From Haliotis asinina (Eukaryota; Mollusca; Gastropoda; Lepetellida; Haliotidae), in assembly GCF_037392515.1 (NCBI RefSeq), contig NC_090288.1, forward strand, positions 54,359,673-54,423,672: DNA of 64,000 nucleotides, in the 5' to 3' direction. Every line of letters starts with the position of its first letter. The stretch's first letter is position 1. The notes under the pieces were generated by a model. It ran no database searches, was not told the DNA's origin, and was given only the letters and a program-made list of their open reading frames with translations. The position numbers and the translations under genes are program-made. Below are positions 12,929-24,170 of this stretch, piece after piece.

Positions 12929-13070
12929 TTGAAGGCGGCGGCGGCGGTTGGTCAGTTCATGTTATTACCTACGAGGGCGAATATATCGGGTTTCATATTC
13001 ATACCATGCACTAGGGCAAAATATCACCTTTTCATGGTGACGTGACGTCATGAATAATGCTATGACGTCA
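11616..13070. promoter_or_regulatory. Cluster of five perfect CRE (TGACGTCA) sites upstream of USP-1
   Basis: Perfect palindromic TGACGTCA sites occur at 11616-11623, 11640-11647, 12652-12659, 13043-13050 and 13063-13070, that is 0.6-2.1 kb upstream of the USP-1 start codon. This is the core element bound by CREB/ATF bZIP factors. The first two sit inside a short element with inverted ends (about 11537-11750). Further TGACGTCA sites near 29550-30010 show the motif is not unique to this promoter. Confidence 0.45.
12889..12947. repeat. (GAT)n microsatellite followed by (GGC)n
   Basis: About 13 GAT/ATG triplets and then a short GGC run. They create a poly-Met open frame that is not a gene. Confidence 0.95.
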
Positions 13071-13479
13071 CGGGGTTTTTTTGTTACGTTGCGTTCTACA
13101 AACGGTGACTGCGGGTAGCCAGCCTATGTTTGAAAGCAGATTTGGGTTTGTTTTCCACTTGTTGACGACTTCGGTAATAAACAGAATGTTATATCCGTGT
13201 CCGTATCCTACCATGTTTACGACACTCGTGAATAAATATCGAATATCCCTCGCTCTCACTAGAGAAATAGGAACATTTAGCCACTAAACATACTGTGACA
13301 TGCACAACCATATAATATCCTCTATATAGTATATGAAGTGACAATTCAATAAAAAAAAATAGGACTACTTATCCAGGAGACAAGGTGGAATGTTCAGACG
13401 TTTCGGATCTGCACCGAAGTACGTCAAGACCTAACTAAACTGGGAGACAGGCGATTTGGCTCCTTGCCTGTGATTGCAA

Positions 13480-14045
13480 TCTGTGCTGCTCATCGGTCAC
13501 CAGTTTGCTCGGTCCAAATTCCAGTACTGGTATTGGCATACAGCCTGCGATACCATACATCACAGTACATCACAATACTAAAAAAATTAGTAACGACTAT
13601 TTGTTGCTAAAGTATGCGATACGATACATATGACAATACCAGAATTCCAACACTCACGCATCAAAACAAAAGCAATTTAAAGAATTTTGTCAAATTCCGC
13701 CTACGTTTTTCAACGTCCATTCAGAAACGAGATAGTGAAGTTTATACACGGACTTTGAGAATGCTAATAATACGCGGGCGCCTTGTTTGACAGTTCAAGA
13801 AGCAAGACCTTGCAAGAAAATGTTTACTTAAAAAGGGAAAACAAGTAAGCGTGTATTTCATCATCAAACAAAAGTAAGTCTTTTTTTCTTGACAGATAGC
13901 GCAACAAAAATCGATGTATCGGGACCCATTTGAAGTAACGTATCGGAATATACGACAATGTAAAACTTTGTATCGATTCAGTGTATCGGCGGCCCATGGG
14001 TCGATGCATCGATGCGTATTACGATGAATCGTGACACCACTACGA
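13480..14045. mobile_element. ATCGAT-rich palindromic DNA, probably hAT-type MITE remains
   Basis: Contains GTATCGATTCAGTGTATCGG and ends GATGAATCGTGACACCACTA, resembling the terminus of the MITE at 47932-48221. Boundaries and duplications are not clear. The minus-strand open frames here are not convincing genes. Confidence 0.4.
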
Positions 14046-14658
14046 AACTCCATTGATCACAGGCTACAGTCGTATGGATGGACGATGAAAGTCACTCGTA
14101 AACCTTGGTCGGTGCGGATACTTAACAGTATTCCGCCCAAAGCCACAAACAATATGTCACAAATCATGTAAATCGTAAAGATTTACAGGGCACCAAACAT
14201 AATCAGGTATAACATCTCTTTGGCAGCAATATATCGATTAAATCCAAAGGTTACAACTGGCCGTTGGACGTCAGTGTGATGTGCGTGTGACAGGAACCCT
14301 TGGTCGTAGGTTCAAACAGCGGTTTATCGTGATTAGTTTCCTAAGAAGCAAATAAAGACATTACATTAGATTCACCACTAACTGGTGTGAAATGGTTTGT
14401 CTGTTTGTTTGTTTTTAACGTCTTTCGCAGCAATAGACAGGTAGATATAATCGAGTCTGGACCAAACAATCCTGCGATCAGCATCATGACAGATGTGACT
14501 GACTAGTATGCAAATCCAAATCCAAAAAAGAACAATTGGTACCATTTATTGTCTCTGTAAAATACAAAAATACAAATAAAATAATTATTGTTCTAGTATG
14601 GCATGTGAGTGATGAAGGATAACGTCAATATGGACTAAAGATTCATAAATGATGTTCA

Positions 14659-15006
14659 TTACATCATTGGTTGTTTGAAACACTTTTTGCGTTCTTGTTG
14701 AAAACTGAAAACCCTCTTCGCGAGTTCTTTACCCTGATACCAGTTGTGGGTGGGTTTGATGTCATGTCGCATTGAACAGTCATAGTTATAACACGGAGCG
14801 TCTGCTTCAGATGGGGAGAATGTCAGACACGAGGCGGGGCTAAAACAATCACCACTTTGTTGAAACCAACTAACAAATTGTAGTTCAGACAAACCCATAA
14901 ATATAATCGGGGTAACAAATGATTCGAACCGACAATCATCGCTTAATTGCGTTTCCAAGGCACACTCTACACAGCGAAATGCATCATGTGACATTAATGC
15001 ACACAC
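14659..15006 (-). CDS. Unrecognised 115-codon open frame downstream of USP-2
   Basis: Starts MCALMSHDAFRCVECALETQ and contains about nine cysteines. It lies 0.5 kb past the USP-2 stop on the same strand, possibly inside a long USP-2 3' UTR. No family recognised, no clear signal peptide. Chance is the likeliest explanation. Confidence 0.15.
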   Translation of the reverse strand: MCALMSHDAFRCVECALETQLSDDCRFESFVTPIIFMGLSELQFVSWFQQSGDCFSPASCLTFSPSEADAPCYNYDCSMRHDIKPTHNWYQGKELAKRVFSFQQERKKCFKQPMM

Positions 15007-15352
15007 TTGCTTGGCATAATATAGAGCGATCCCAGCGTGACATTTGAGTTTGTGTTGATGGTTTAAAAATTCTGAAAATGCTATGGTGCAGTTTTACTTT
15101 TTTTAAATGTTTTGCTATGAAATGTGCTTTGGCCCTCTGTGAAACATATATACACCTACTCCAATTTTAAATAGGAAATATAAGAAGATTGATAGCAGAT
15201 AGCTGTAACATGGCAATTGTACTGCTGGTGTGGCATTCGGCAACGAATGAAAACTGCGTGAGTGGACAGGACATGCATACCACTTTCCCGAACAGCTGGT
15301 GTAGGTATATATTTTCATGGACACATTTATATAACTCATCGTCATTTTGCCT

Positions 15353-15358
15353 TTTAAT
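15353..15358 (-). terminator. Possible polyadenylation signal of USP-2
   Basis: ATTAAA on the minus strand, about 130 bp past the USP-2 stop. A distant AATAAA near 14550 is an alternative that would give a UTR of about 0.9 kb. Confidence 0.3.
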
Positions 15359-15483
15359 TCTTAATGTTCCGATAGAGAATCGAGACTTAATACCCTCTTT
15401 GCACAGTTAACATTACACATCCAATCGAAATCAGTGCAATACAAGGGAATGTGGAGATCATGTCCACGCCATTGACAACCGTC

Positions 15484-15684
15484 TCATTGCGCCTTCCTGC
15501 AGATCATAACGGGCACCTTGGAGTGGTTGATGACGTAATTGCTGATACTTCCGGTCACTGTCCTGCGGAACATGCTGTGGCCGCGGTTGCCCATGATGAT
15601 AAAGACAGCTTTCTCCACTTCCGCAGCATGACAGATGGCGTGACCAACGTTGCCAGAGTATATGGCGCGAGCCTTCCCCTTCAC
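15484..15684 (-). CDS. USP-2 exon 4 (ATP-binding motif)
   Basis: The terminal exon has acceptor TTTTCCCCACCAG and 66 codons plus TGA. It contains IIMGNRGHSMFRRTVTGSIS. The loop has Asn-Arg-Gly-His where the paralogues have Ser/Cys-Arg-Gly-Leu. Confidence 0.93.
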   Translation of the reverse strand: MKGKARAIYSGNVGHAICHAAEVEKAVFIIMGNRGHSMFRRTVTGSISNYVINHSKVPVMICRKAQ

Positions 15685-16731
15685 CTGGTGGGGAAAACAT
15701 AAGTCAAACCTTAGCGTAATTTTCATATGTGTGTGTGATCCAGATGAGGTCTGGATCTGTTATTTATGACCAGGAATCACCAAATGGGGACAATCATGAG
15801 AACTGGATCTGATATAGTCAGGGATTATCAGTGACAGTGACATGATATCTGAATCTGACATAGCTAGGAATCAGCAAAGGGAGACCTGTATGGTGTCTTC
15901 ATTTGTTATAACCAGGAATTGCCAAAGAAAGACATGCATAAGGTCAAGGAGGTATTATAACAAGGAAACAAACAAAGGGAGATAAGCGTGAGGCCTGGGT
16001 TTGTTTTTACCAGGAAGCAGATAGAGAGACAAGGATAGGGTTAGGATTTGTTATGACCATGCTCCCAAGAGAATACAAAGTTGAGATCTGGATCCGTTAT
16101 TACCAGGAGAAAGTTGGGGGTAATAAACATGAGGTCTGGATCTGTTATTACCAAGAGTCAGTAGAGGGAGACAAGCATGTTGTCAGGATCTGTTATTACC
16201 AAGAGTCAGTACAGGGAGACACGAGTGAGGTCAGGATATAGTATAAAAATGGGGGAAATAACTTGGAGCTGTTATGGCCAGAACAGAAATGCAATCAGGT
16301 CTGACAAATCCGTGCAGCACACCTTGCAGCTCAGGAGCTTCTCTCGGGCTGCGTGGAGGTCTTTGTTCACTTTCTGCATCTGCTCGTCCATCAGTGTGGC
16401 CAGGTTATCTTTGTTGAACTTGAACAGTGCTGTGGAGTACCAAATCACTTGGCTATATATACACTGGTCAAAAACTATAAATACTACAACGCTGAGGTAG
16501 AGCTATTCCACGGCACACTGCAGAACATATGTAATGCTGTACTGTTGAAAGCGACACTCACTCAGATGTGACATGAATAGCTCGGGAGTTACCTTCATTC
16601 CAAGTGCTTTTAACTGACTGGTCCAGCTCGGGAACAGTTACCAAGACAACGAAGTCCTGAGGTGTCCAGATGTTGTCAACATAGACTGCAATAGAAAAGA
16701 TACCGATAATATATCTATACTGCTACTACTA

Positions 16732-16787
<56 letters not shown>

Positions 16788-19700
16788 ACTACTACTACTA
16801 CTACTACTACTACCGCTGTTATTGATGGTACTACTACAACTATTACTACTACTGCTGTTACTACTACTACTACTACTACAACTACTACTACTACCAATAC
16901 AATGGCAACGACGACGACACTGACAGCCAATGACGCTGCTCCTGTTATAGCTTCTACTACACTGACATGAAATAGAATATTTACACATGCTGAAAAATTG
17001 TTGAAGAAAAAGATGTTCATGTTCATAATAATATACATGTATACTGATCGGAAAATGTAACTGTGCCTTCTGGAAAAGGTATCTAATTAAAATTAATAAA
17101 CAAAATCTCACCCACAGTCATCGCATCAAGCCCATCAACGAAAACACTCCTACCTGGTGACGGGAGTGAGAGAGCAAGTATAATCTGCATCGTTTTTGGC
17201 TATGTATGTTCGTGACACGCGAACGCTTTATCCACTTGGCTAACCCGCCGCCCCTGGTAACAGGAGAGAGAGCAGCAGGGAGAGTAACATCTTATTTAGC
17301 AATGTCAGTATTGGGTGTGACCTTCATTTCCGTTTATGCATAGGAGGTAACGATTGCGAGGGATATTGTCAAAAAATATACATAAGATATGTAGAGCTGG
17401 TTCTGGTCCTGTCGTTGACGTCCATCCCCACACATCCATGTTCCGATGGGAGAGACCTGGAGAAATTTACACTGCCACAGAGATCTCCTACAGTCGCCCC
17501 GATTCTCGAAACAAACTTACGTTTTCATTCAAATTTCAAAATGAGTTTGACAGTTTGAAACCGCTGTTCCTACTCTGTCGAAATTCCAAAACAAAACAGA
17601 CAACTCATGTAACCTATCTAACTAATGCAAATTGTCAACTAAGAGTGATTTTAATATCCATTTCAGTTTTGTCTATTTTCCTGCTTTGAGTAAAAACTGT
17701 AACTGAAGTCAGACCTCAGACTTAGGTTTGTTTCGAGACATCGGAGCCTGGTTCACCATCAACGGAATGTGGAACGGCCTGCAAAGCTTCATTTGCATAT
17801 GTGAGTGCTTTAAGATTACCACCACTGATAACCAAACATTGTTAAGACCACGAGACGAGGTTGTTTGTGTAATTTGCCTTTACCTTGGTTTCATGTACAA
17901 GATGCGAACCATCATACGATGTCTGAACAAACCGCAGTATGTACTCCCCGAAAATAAAATTCGTTCCCAGACCGACATTTGACTAGAACATGTCCTCATC
18001 CTAGAGGACTAGAGCATGTCCTCATCCTAGAGGACTAGAACATGTCCTCATCCTAGAGGACTAGAGCATGTCCTCATCCTAGAGGACTAGAACATGTCCT
18101 CATCCTAGAGGACTAGAACATGTCCTCATCCTAGAGGACTAGAGCATGTCCTCATCCTAGAGGACTAGAGCATGTCCTCATCCTAGAGGACTAGAGCATG
18201 TCCTCATCCTAGAGGACTAGAGCATGTCCTCATCCTAGAGGACTAGAGCATGTCCTCATCCTAGAGGACTAGAGCATGTCCTCATCCTAGAGGACTAGAA
18301 CATGTCCTCATCCTAGAGGACTAGAGCATGTCCTCATCCTAGAGGACTAGAGCATGTCCTCATCCTAGAGGACTAGAGCATGTCCTCATCCTAGAGGACT
18401 AGAGCATGTCCTCATCCTAGAGGACTAGAACATGTCCTCATCCTAGAGGACTAGAGCATGTCCTCATCCTAGAGGACTAGAGCATGTCCTCATCCTAGAG
18501 GACTAGAACATGTCCTCATCCTAGAGGACTAGAACATGTCCTCATCCTAGAGGACTAGAGCATGTCCTAAGTCTCATCTAGACCTGTTATCTTCGTGTTG
18601 CGTTTCACTGCCCAGGTTTTCGGATCTCGTTCTTTCCGACTGAAGACTTGCCGAGAAAAACGGCTTATGAGATGGAGAACGTGTAAGTGACGTGGTGACG
18701 TGGTTTCTCGCGGCCTTCCACTCCTCGATCGGTCAGTTGTCGATCGCCCTTTATTGCTGAAGACGTTCCCTCAAGCTGGACGATACACTTGCGCGAGTCT
18801 CTCATGTAATAATTAACAGTTTAAATGATAATTTCTTAAGAAAACAGCAAAAAACAGACAGATTGTATCCTTATCCAGACTTGCCACCTTAAAGGACACA
18901 ATTACTATACATCCATATGCTTAGATCTCTGTACAGCCTAGGAGCAAGGCTATCTGGACGAGTACGCTCAAACGTTCGTGCAATCTCGTCACGTGTGATT
19001 CCAAACTTGGTATATCGGTGTCTCTCTGCTCGCTTCAGACTGACAAAATGTCATTTCACTGTGTTCTTTTATTAGATGCATTTGGTTATATCATGAAGAC
19101 GTAAAACGTAAAGCTGCTGTACAGACATTTTTGCCCCAGAAATAAGACTGCTTTAGGACCTATAATAGTATCTACAATAGAAGTCTAACAGGAGCCCAGG
19201 ACACTTCTTGTGCTTAGGGTCCTTACACACGTTTGTGTCTGTGATCTGGAGGGGCGGTAGGGTAGCCCAGTAGTGAAACCAAAGACCCAGGTTTGATTCC
19301 TCATGGAGGTACGTACCTATTTCCTGTGTCCCCCGTCATGATATTGCTTGAATGTTGCTAAAACGGCATAAAACCAAACTCATTCACTCACACACTCATT
19401 CTTGTGAGCTCCCCATCCCATTGAAATACTGAAACATATACTGTACAATGCTTTATACGGGATCTGGAAGTGAGGCGAGTGTCGCCTTCGTAAGCAAAGA
19501 GCATGTGGTCTGTGATATCTGACCTGTTCCACATTGCGAGTACTGTTTCTTTTATCGCCCTCCAAATCAAGGCTTCGGCCGTCATATAATCTAATCCCTG
19601 AGTGATTGGAAGTTGTATAAATGTCGTAACACATAGGTTCGTTTATGGCCTAATAAACTGTCAAAGTTTAACGACTGTGAAAGGTTTGGTGAAGTAATAC

Positions 19701-21198
19701 TTGAAAAGTTGATACTTTTAGTGCCCTCCATTGTTCAAACAATGGTCGATGCTGTCAAGCAACAGACTCAAACGCCGTTCAATGGTTGGATATATCTTTG
19801 GAATAATCCTTTCTGCCTCATCCAACACGGATTCACAAAATTAGAAGTCGGACAACATTTAGTCTAGACTGCGAGCATTGAGTACACCTCAGATAAGTGT
19901 AAAGTGACCTGACTCCCATTTCAGACTTTGCTGGCTCCGGAAAACAAACAAATTATGAATATAAGAATCACTTGTGGCAGCTTGCTTGTAGCAAGGGAGA
20001 TTGGCGTGACAATCTGGGTTGGTGGTTGCAATCGACAAGTACATGACTTCCCCCAAGTGACTTCTTCTTAATCCCCCAGCACACGAAGCTGTAGGTACAG
20101 AGAATGTTTCTTTAAAGCCATGATTGTTTATGCCTTTTGTCACTCTGTCATTCTGTCACAGCCATTGCATGATATCATCATGGCAGAATCTTAGGAAAAT
20201 CAGTTTTTGGCCGACCTTTACACAGAATATGAAGTTTGCAAGAGAGTTTTAATTCCTAAGGAATCGTATTTTAGCATGATAGAAAATTTTGAAACAGCCC
20301 CAAGAACTGGTTTAACAAAGGACAGACATGAATACTAAATACTATTAAAGTAAGTATAACAAGTGAACAAATCATTAGGCTAACTTTGTATAGTTCATGA
20401 CATGCAATTCATTCTTAATTACTTTTTTTTAATCTCATATATTTTTAGGTTTGAGATACTGCAGTGTGGTGACGTAGAAAAGCTCTACAAAAAAGCGTGC
20501 CTCCCAAGATAAGGATCCAGTATGCTATGCCAGTATAGAAGACACGTACCATGTGGTCAAGCGGGCTCACATGACCACAGGTCATGGTGGACGCGGTCGG
20601 ATGGCCAAAGAGGTCAACAAGAAGTATGCCAACATCACTCGCGAGGCTCTTGAAGTTTTCAAGTCTTACTGTCGTGAATTTCTGAAGAAGGGCACACGCC
20701 CAAGGACCAAGCTACGGTGTGATGGTACGTCCCATTCTCACAAAGGAATTCGCCTCAAATGTTATGTAATTGTTATGTAGATCAAATGGATCATGATCCA
20801 TCAAGACCACCTGATCAGGTTTAATATTCGAGGAGCATTAACCTCAATGCGAAGATGTCCACCCCGTTCCTCTTGGATAGGAGTACCTGTGGGTTAATAA
20901 CTGGATAGACAGGTCCACATATGATCCAGGTATGATTGATTACGATATGATTACAACAAAGAAATAAACATGACGAGGATTCTTTTCGTCGAACACACCA
21001 CATGCATCAACCACATTCAACACAGTTGCAGGACCTGACATCTGTGCAATATAGAATATCTAATTTTTAAAAACCAGTACACTTACATTCAAGGGCGTAG
21101 TTCGAATGGTCGCTTCCATCTACAGCAACGACAACTATCCTGCTACCCTCGGGGACAGCGTCGTGGGCGTGGGTGTGAAGTTCATGGGAGTCTGCCAT
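15484..21198 (-). CDS. Universal stress protein, USP-2 (complete, 4 exons)
   Basis: This is a complete UspA-family protein of 170 aa. Exons on the minus strand are 21198-21087, 16685-16593, 16429-16323 and 15684-15484, with phases 1, 1 and 0 as in USP-1 and USP-3. The N-terminus MADSHELHTHAHDAV is histidine-rich and precedes the first strand IVVVAVDGSD (residues 21-30). The ATP motif is intact at G136, G139, G149 and S150. The protein ends shortly after the last strand (VPVMICRKAQ), so it lacks the C-terminal tail of its paralogues. An ATTAAA lies at 15358-15353, about 130 bp past the stop, and an AATAAA near 14550 is an alternative 3' end. Intron 1 is 4.4 kb and carries the 23-unit 26-bp array and a long triplet-repeat tract close to the exon 2 acceptor. 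Assignment of exon 1 rests on phase, spacing and the fit of the ALEF junction. It is the only candidate first exon between exon 2 and the next gene. Confidence 0.9.
15740..16250. repeat. Approximately 55-bp degenerate tandem repeat in USP-2 intron 3
   Basis: Successive units carry GTCTGGATCTGTTATTACCA followed by AGGGAGACAAG. They are most regular at 16070-16240 and fill most of the 638-bp intron between exons 3 and 4. Confidence 0.75.
16323..16429 (-). CDS. USP-2 exon 3
   Basis: The 107-bp exon lies between a CAG acceptor and a GTGTGC donor. It encodes the helical segment LFKFNKDNLATLMDEQ through LLSCK and joins exon 4 in phase 0. Confidence 0.88.
16593..16685 (-). CDS. USP-2 exon 2
   Basis: The 93-bp exon has acceptor TTTCTATTGCAG and donor GTAACTCC. 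It encodes YVDNIWTPQDFVVLVTVPEL and the linker to exon 3. It is the same length as USP-3 exon 2. Confidence 0.9.
16720..16894. repeat. Compound triplet repeat (ACT)n(CTG)n(ACT)n in USP-2 intron 1
   Basis: Roughly 170 bp of trinucleotide repeats, including about 12 CTG units at 16748-16784 (CAG in the transcript sense). It begins only about 35 bp upstream of the exon 2 acceptor of USP-2, beside the polypyrimidine tract. The Ser- and Val-rich open frames here are by-products. Confidence 0.95.
17205..17262 (-). mobile_element. SINE-A head fragment
   Basis: GACACGCGAACGCTTTATCC and TGGCTAACCCGCCGCCCC, the inverse of the tRNA-like 5' end. In USP-2 intron 1. Confidence 0.6.
17981..18570. repeat. 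26-bp perfect tandem array, 23 units, in USP-2 intron 1
   Basis: The unit is GACTAGARCATGTCCTCATC plus CTAGAG, with 23 copies in exact 26-bp register (first at 17981, last at 18553). Only one position varies, A or G, in the order A G A G A A G G G G G G A G G G G A G G A A G. Both versions contain GARCATGTCC, which fits the p53-family half-site RRRCWWGYYY. Confidence 0.97.
19250..19402 (+). mobile_element. SINE-A, near full length
   Basis: GGTAGGGTAGCCCAGTAGTG (A box), AGGTTTGATTCCTC (B box), then GTGTCCCCCGTCATGATATT and the tail with CTCATTCACTCAC. In USP-2 intron 1. Confidence 0.85.
20430..20760 (+). pseudogene. Retroelement-type integrase zinc-binding fragment (KRBA2-like), fossil
   Basis: The stretch contains VVKRAHMTTGHGGRGRMAKE and then KKYANITREALEVFKSYC, which match the H2C2 zinc-binding region found in integrases and in the integrase-derived animal protein KRBA2. 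It is an isolated, broken fragment with no terminal repeats nearby. It could come from a Ty3-like or Ginger-like element. Confidence 0.6.
21087..21198 (-). CDS. USP-2 exon 1
   Basis: This exon encodes residues 1-37, starting MADSHELHTHAHDAVPEGSR and running through VDGSDHSNYALE, plus one base of Phe38. The donor is GTAAGTGT. The plus-strand open frame here is only its shadow. Confidence 0.88.
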
Positions 21199-22541
21199 TC
21201 TGTTGTATCAGTCTGTCTGTTTCTAGACCGCAATGACCGGGTGGATGCACCCGACCGTGAAGCCAATATCACTTACCCCACCACTGCTTGTCCAACGCTA
21301 AACACTCGTGGCTACTTTGTGCTGTAGTGTATCTAAAGCTTGGTTACTCAGCTTCAAAGGCATGCGACGAGTTGCTTGATGACACTGAGTAAAAAGATCA
21401 TCCTATCCTTTCAAGGACATTTTGTTAAAAAATCCTCAACCATAGAACGTATACAATTTCTTGAAATGTATATGTTCAAAGTTCCCTCGTAGTACGCTCC
21501 CTTCGCTTATAAAAAATAAATGTGTGGTTATTCTGTATATTTGCCTTGATACTGGCACTGAGCAAGTTTAATTGTTCAGAAATCGTGATTCGTTTGAACA
21601 GGGATACTCTATAACAGGGATTGGTCACTCGCTAGCTTTCCTTACCATTTGTACTAATTAACGTGTGCCTCGTCATGCTCCACTGCACACGTCGACTTGG
21701 TTTGTTCTCAGCGCAAATCGGCTGCGCTTAACAGTATTTCAACCAGTTTACTGTCGGAAACTATCGGCATCTCCCGGAGTAATACTCGGTAAATTGGAGT
21801 AGGCTCCCCTGAATGTTGTCACAAGCTGCATTCGTAACTACTCGGGTCATTCCGGAAAGCCGGATGGCGTTACGGAAAGAGGCGAGTAGTTACGATTGAA
21901 CAAGCTGGTTACACTTCCTGTCGCCGAATGATGCATGTGTGGATTAATGAGAGGACTTGAGAATGTGTTTACACATTGCCTTGTTCAAAGACTCTCTGTT
22001 TATGTGACAATTTTGATACAGCGTTCGAAACGATCACCAGCCCAGAGGCCCAGCGTCGGTTGTTAATGTATCAGGCCAACAGTTTCAGTTATCTGCAGGC
22101 CCATGTGGTCTTCTGTCAATTAGATCTCATTTCTTTTCAACTAGCATCGTGCCCATAATTTGTATTAATGTTCAGGAATTATCCTTGATCCCTCATGTTA
22201 GGATAACTTCCAGTTTCACTTCATAGTATTATATATTCAGTGCCGCATAGGAATGTCAGCAGTCTATAACTAATGTAAACTTCTCTGTGCTCCATACACT
22301 TCACTAATGGATTTTGTAGGGACTGTGAAACTCTCTACAATGAAGACTATTTTGTTTTTATTGGTTTGATTTCAACAAAATGGGTATGCAGACTTTAAAG
22401 ACTGCAAGTGGCAGCAAGCCCTGATGGCCAAATGGCAAACTAAAGGTTATGATGTTATTATATGTATTTCAAATGACCTGTTACACAATTAAAATGTCTC
22501 ATTATGTTTCAGTGGTTTTCTGTTTGTGTGGAATGCTTAGG

Positions 22542-22800
22542 CTGCATAAAAATATGTTTCTCAGGCACATTCTTTTCAAAAGTGACGAGTAAGACTTTGA
22601 TTTTTAATTTTTGATAGAAAAAATGTGACGAGGGAGGAACACATTTTTATTTCTTTTTCCTTCAGGAATACAGTTTGGAAAGTTAAGCACATGTTAATGA
22701 GTTGTAGATTCAGTCACTCTCATTCTTACAGACACTCAGTCTATAATGGACAAATGGACGGTCGTGGCAAAGTCGAAATTTTTTTTAAGAGGGCAGTTAA
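22542..22800 (+). repeat. Dispersed repeat, copy 1
   Basis: Aligns with 36023-36275 in the same orientation. Shared blocks include CTGCATAAAA, AGTGACGAG, GAACACATTTT, TACAGACACTCA and GGCAAAGTC. It abuts the 210-bp satellite. The 170-aa open frame across it has no recognisable domain. Confidence 0.75.
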
Positions 22801-22989
22801 TGAAGATGACCAGATGTCTTCCTGCATGTGCGCAATTGCATGGATACTGACAGAATGTCAACTGACACAGTCACTCCCCCCTAAAAAAACAGAAAGTTTA
22901 AAACCATCACAAAGCGTTAAAAAGTCCTTTGCAGTTTTGTCAAATATCAACAATAGTTTCAGAACTAAAACATTCAAGCATCAAAGGCA

Positions 22990-24170
22990 TCTATGGCAGA
23001 TTAGAACAGATCAGATATGTCATACCTCACACTTTCACCAGATAGAATATTCCCCTCAATACTTAGAGGTGTATTTGAAAGAAATGAATTTTAGGACGAC
23101 TAAACACATTCAAACATTGGCTTGTAGTAATGAGTGATCAGATCAGATCAGCGATATGTCATATTTTTCACACACATGAAATACTTGTGAATGTATACAC
23201 CCTACCAATTATTTTTTTAATTCATAAAATCATCACTATTACTTCCAAACACCTCTCACCAGATGGAACTTTTTTCCCTAACAGAAATTAAAGGTGTGTG
23301 TGAAAGAAGTTTTTTGAGCAATAACTAGAAACACTCAAAAAATGCTGTGTAGTATTTCAATGGCGGATCAGAACAGATCAGCGAGATGACACGTTTTTCA
23401 CACACCTCAAATAAATCCTAACAATATGTTTAGACTATCAAATTATAAATATTACCTGCAAACACCTTTCGGGTCATTGTATATTCCCCTCATAAATATT
23501 TAAGGTGCATGTGAAAGAGGTTTTGGAGCAATAACTAGAAACACTCAAAGTTATACTATTTCAATGGCGGATCAGAACAGATCCGCGAGATGGCACATTT
23601 TTCAACACCTCAAAAACACCCTACCGATTTTTTTTAAATTATAAAATTAGCACTATTACTTCCAAACACCTTTCACTAGATGGTATGTTCCCCTAATGGA
23701 AATTAAAGGTGTATGTGAATGAAGTTTTTGAAGCTGAAACAAAAGCACTCAAACAACGCCGTGCAATATTTCAATGGCGGATCGGATCAGGTCGGCGAGA
23801 TGGCACATATTACACACACCTCAAGTACGTCCTAACAATTTATTTTAGATTATGAAACTATCACTATTACCAGCAAACACCCTTCGCCTGATGGTAAATT
23901 CCCCTCATAAAAATTAAAGGTGTATGTGAAAGACGGTGTTGAGCAATATCTAGACACACTTCAAACAACGGCGTGTAGTATTTCAATGGCGCATCAGATC
24001 AGATCGGCGATCTGCCACATTTTTCACACCCCCCAATTAAACCCCAACATGTTTTTAAGTCACAAAACTATCACTATTGCTTGCAGATACCTTTCAACTA
24101 AAGGTATAACTTCCTGCTAAAACATAAAGGAATGTGTGAAAGAAGCTTTTATTGACGAAACTCAGTCAAT
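22990..24170. repeat. Approximately 210-bp satellite, about 5.5 copies
   Basis: Landmark TTTCAATGGCGGATCAGA recurs at about 23355, 23570, 23770 and 23980, with earlier diverged copies near 23130 and 22990. Each unit also carries CAAACACCTTTC and a TTAAAGGTGTATGTGAAAGA block. Spacing ranges from 200 to 226 bp. Confidence 0.85.

Noticed and set aside
15451-15702. 83-codon plus-strand frame
   Set aside because: Antisense shadow of USP-2 exon 4.
16638-17111. Ser-rich and Val/Ala-rich frames
   Set aside because: Translation of the triplet microsatellite in USP-2 intron 1.
17981-18570. CRISPR array
   Set aside because: Units are contiguous with no unique spacers, in an intron of an animal gene.
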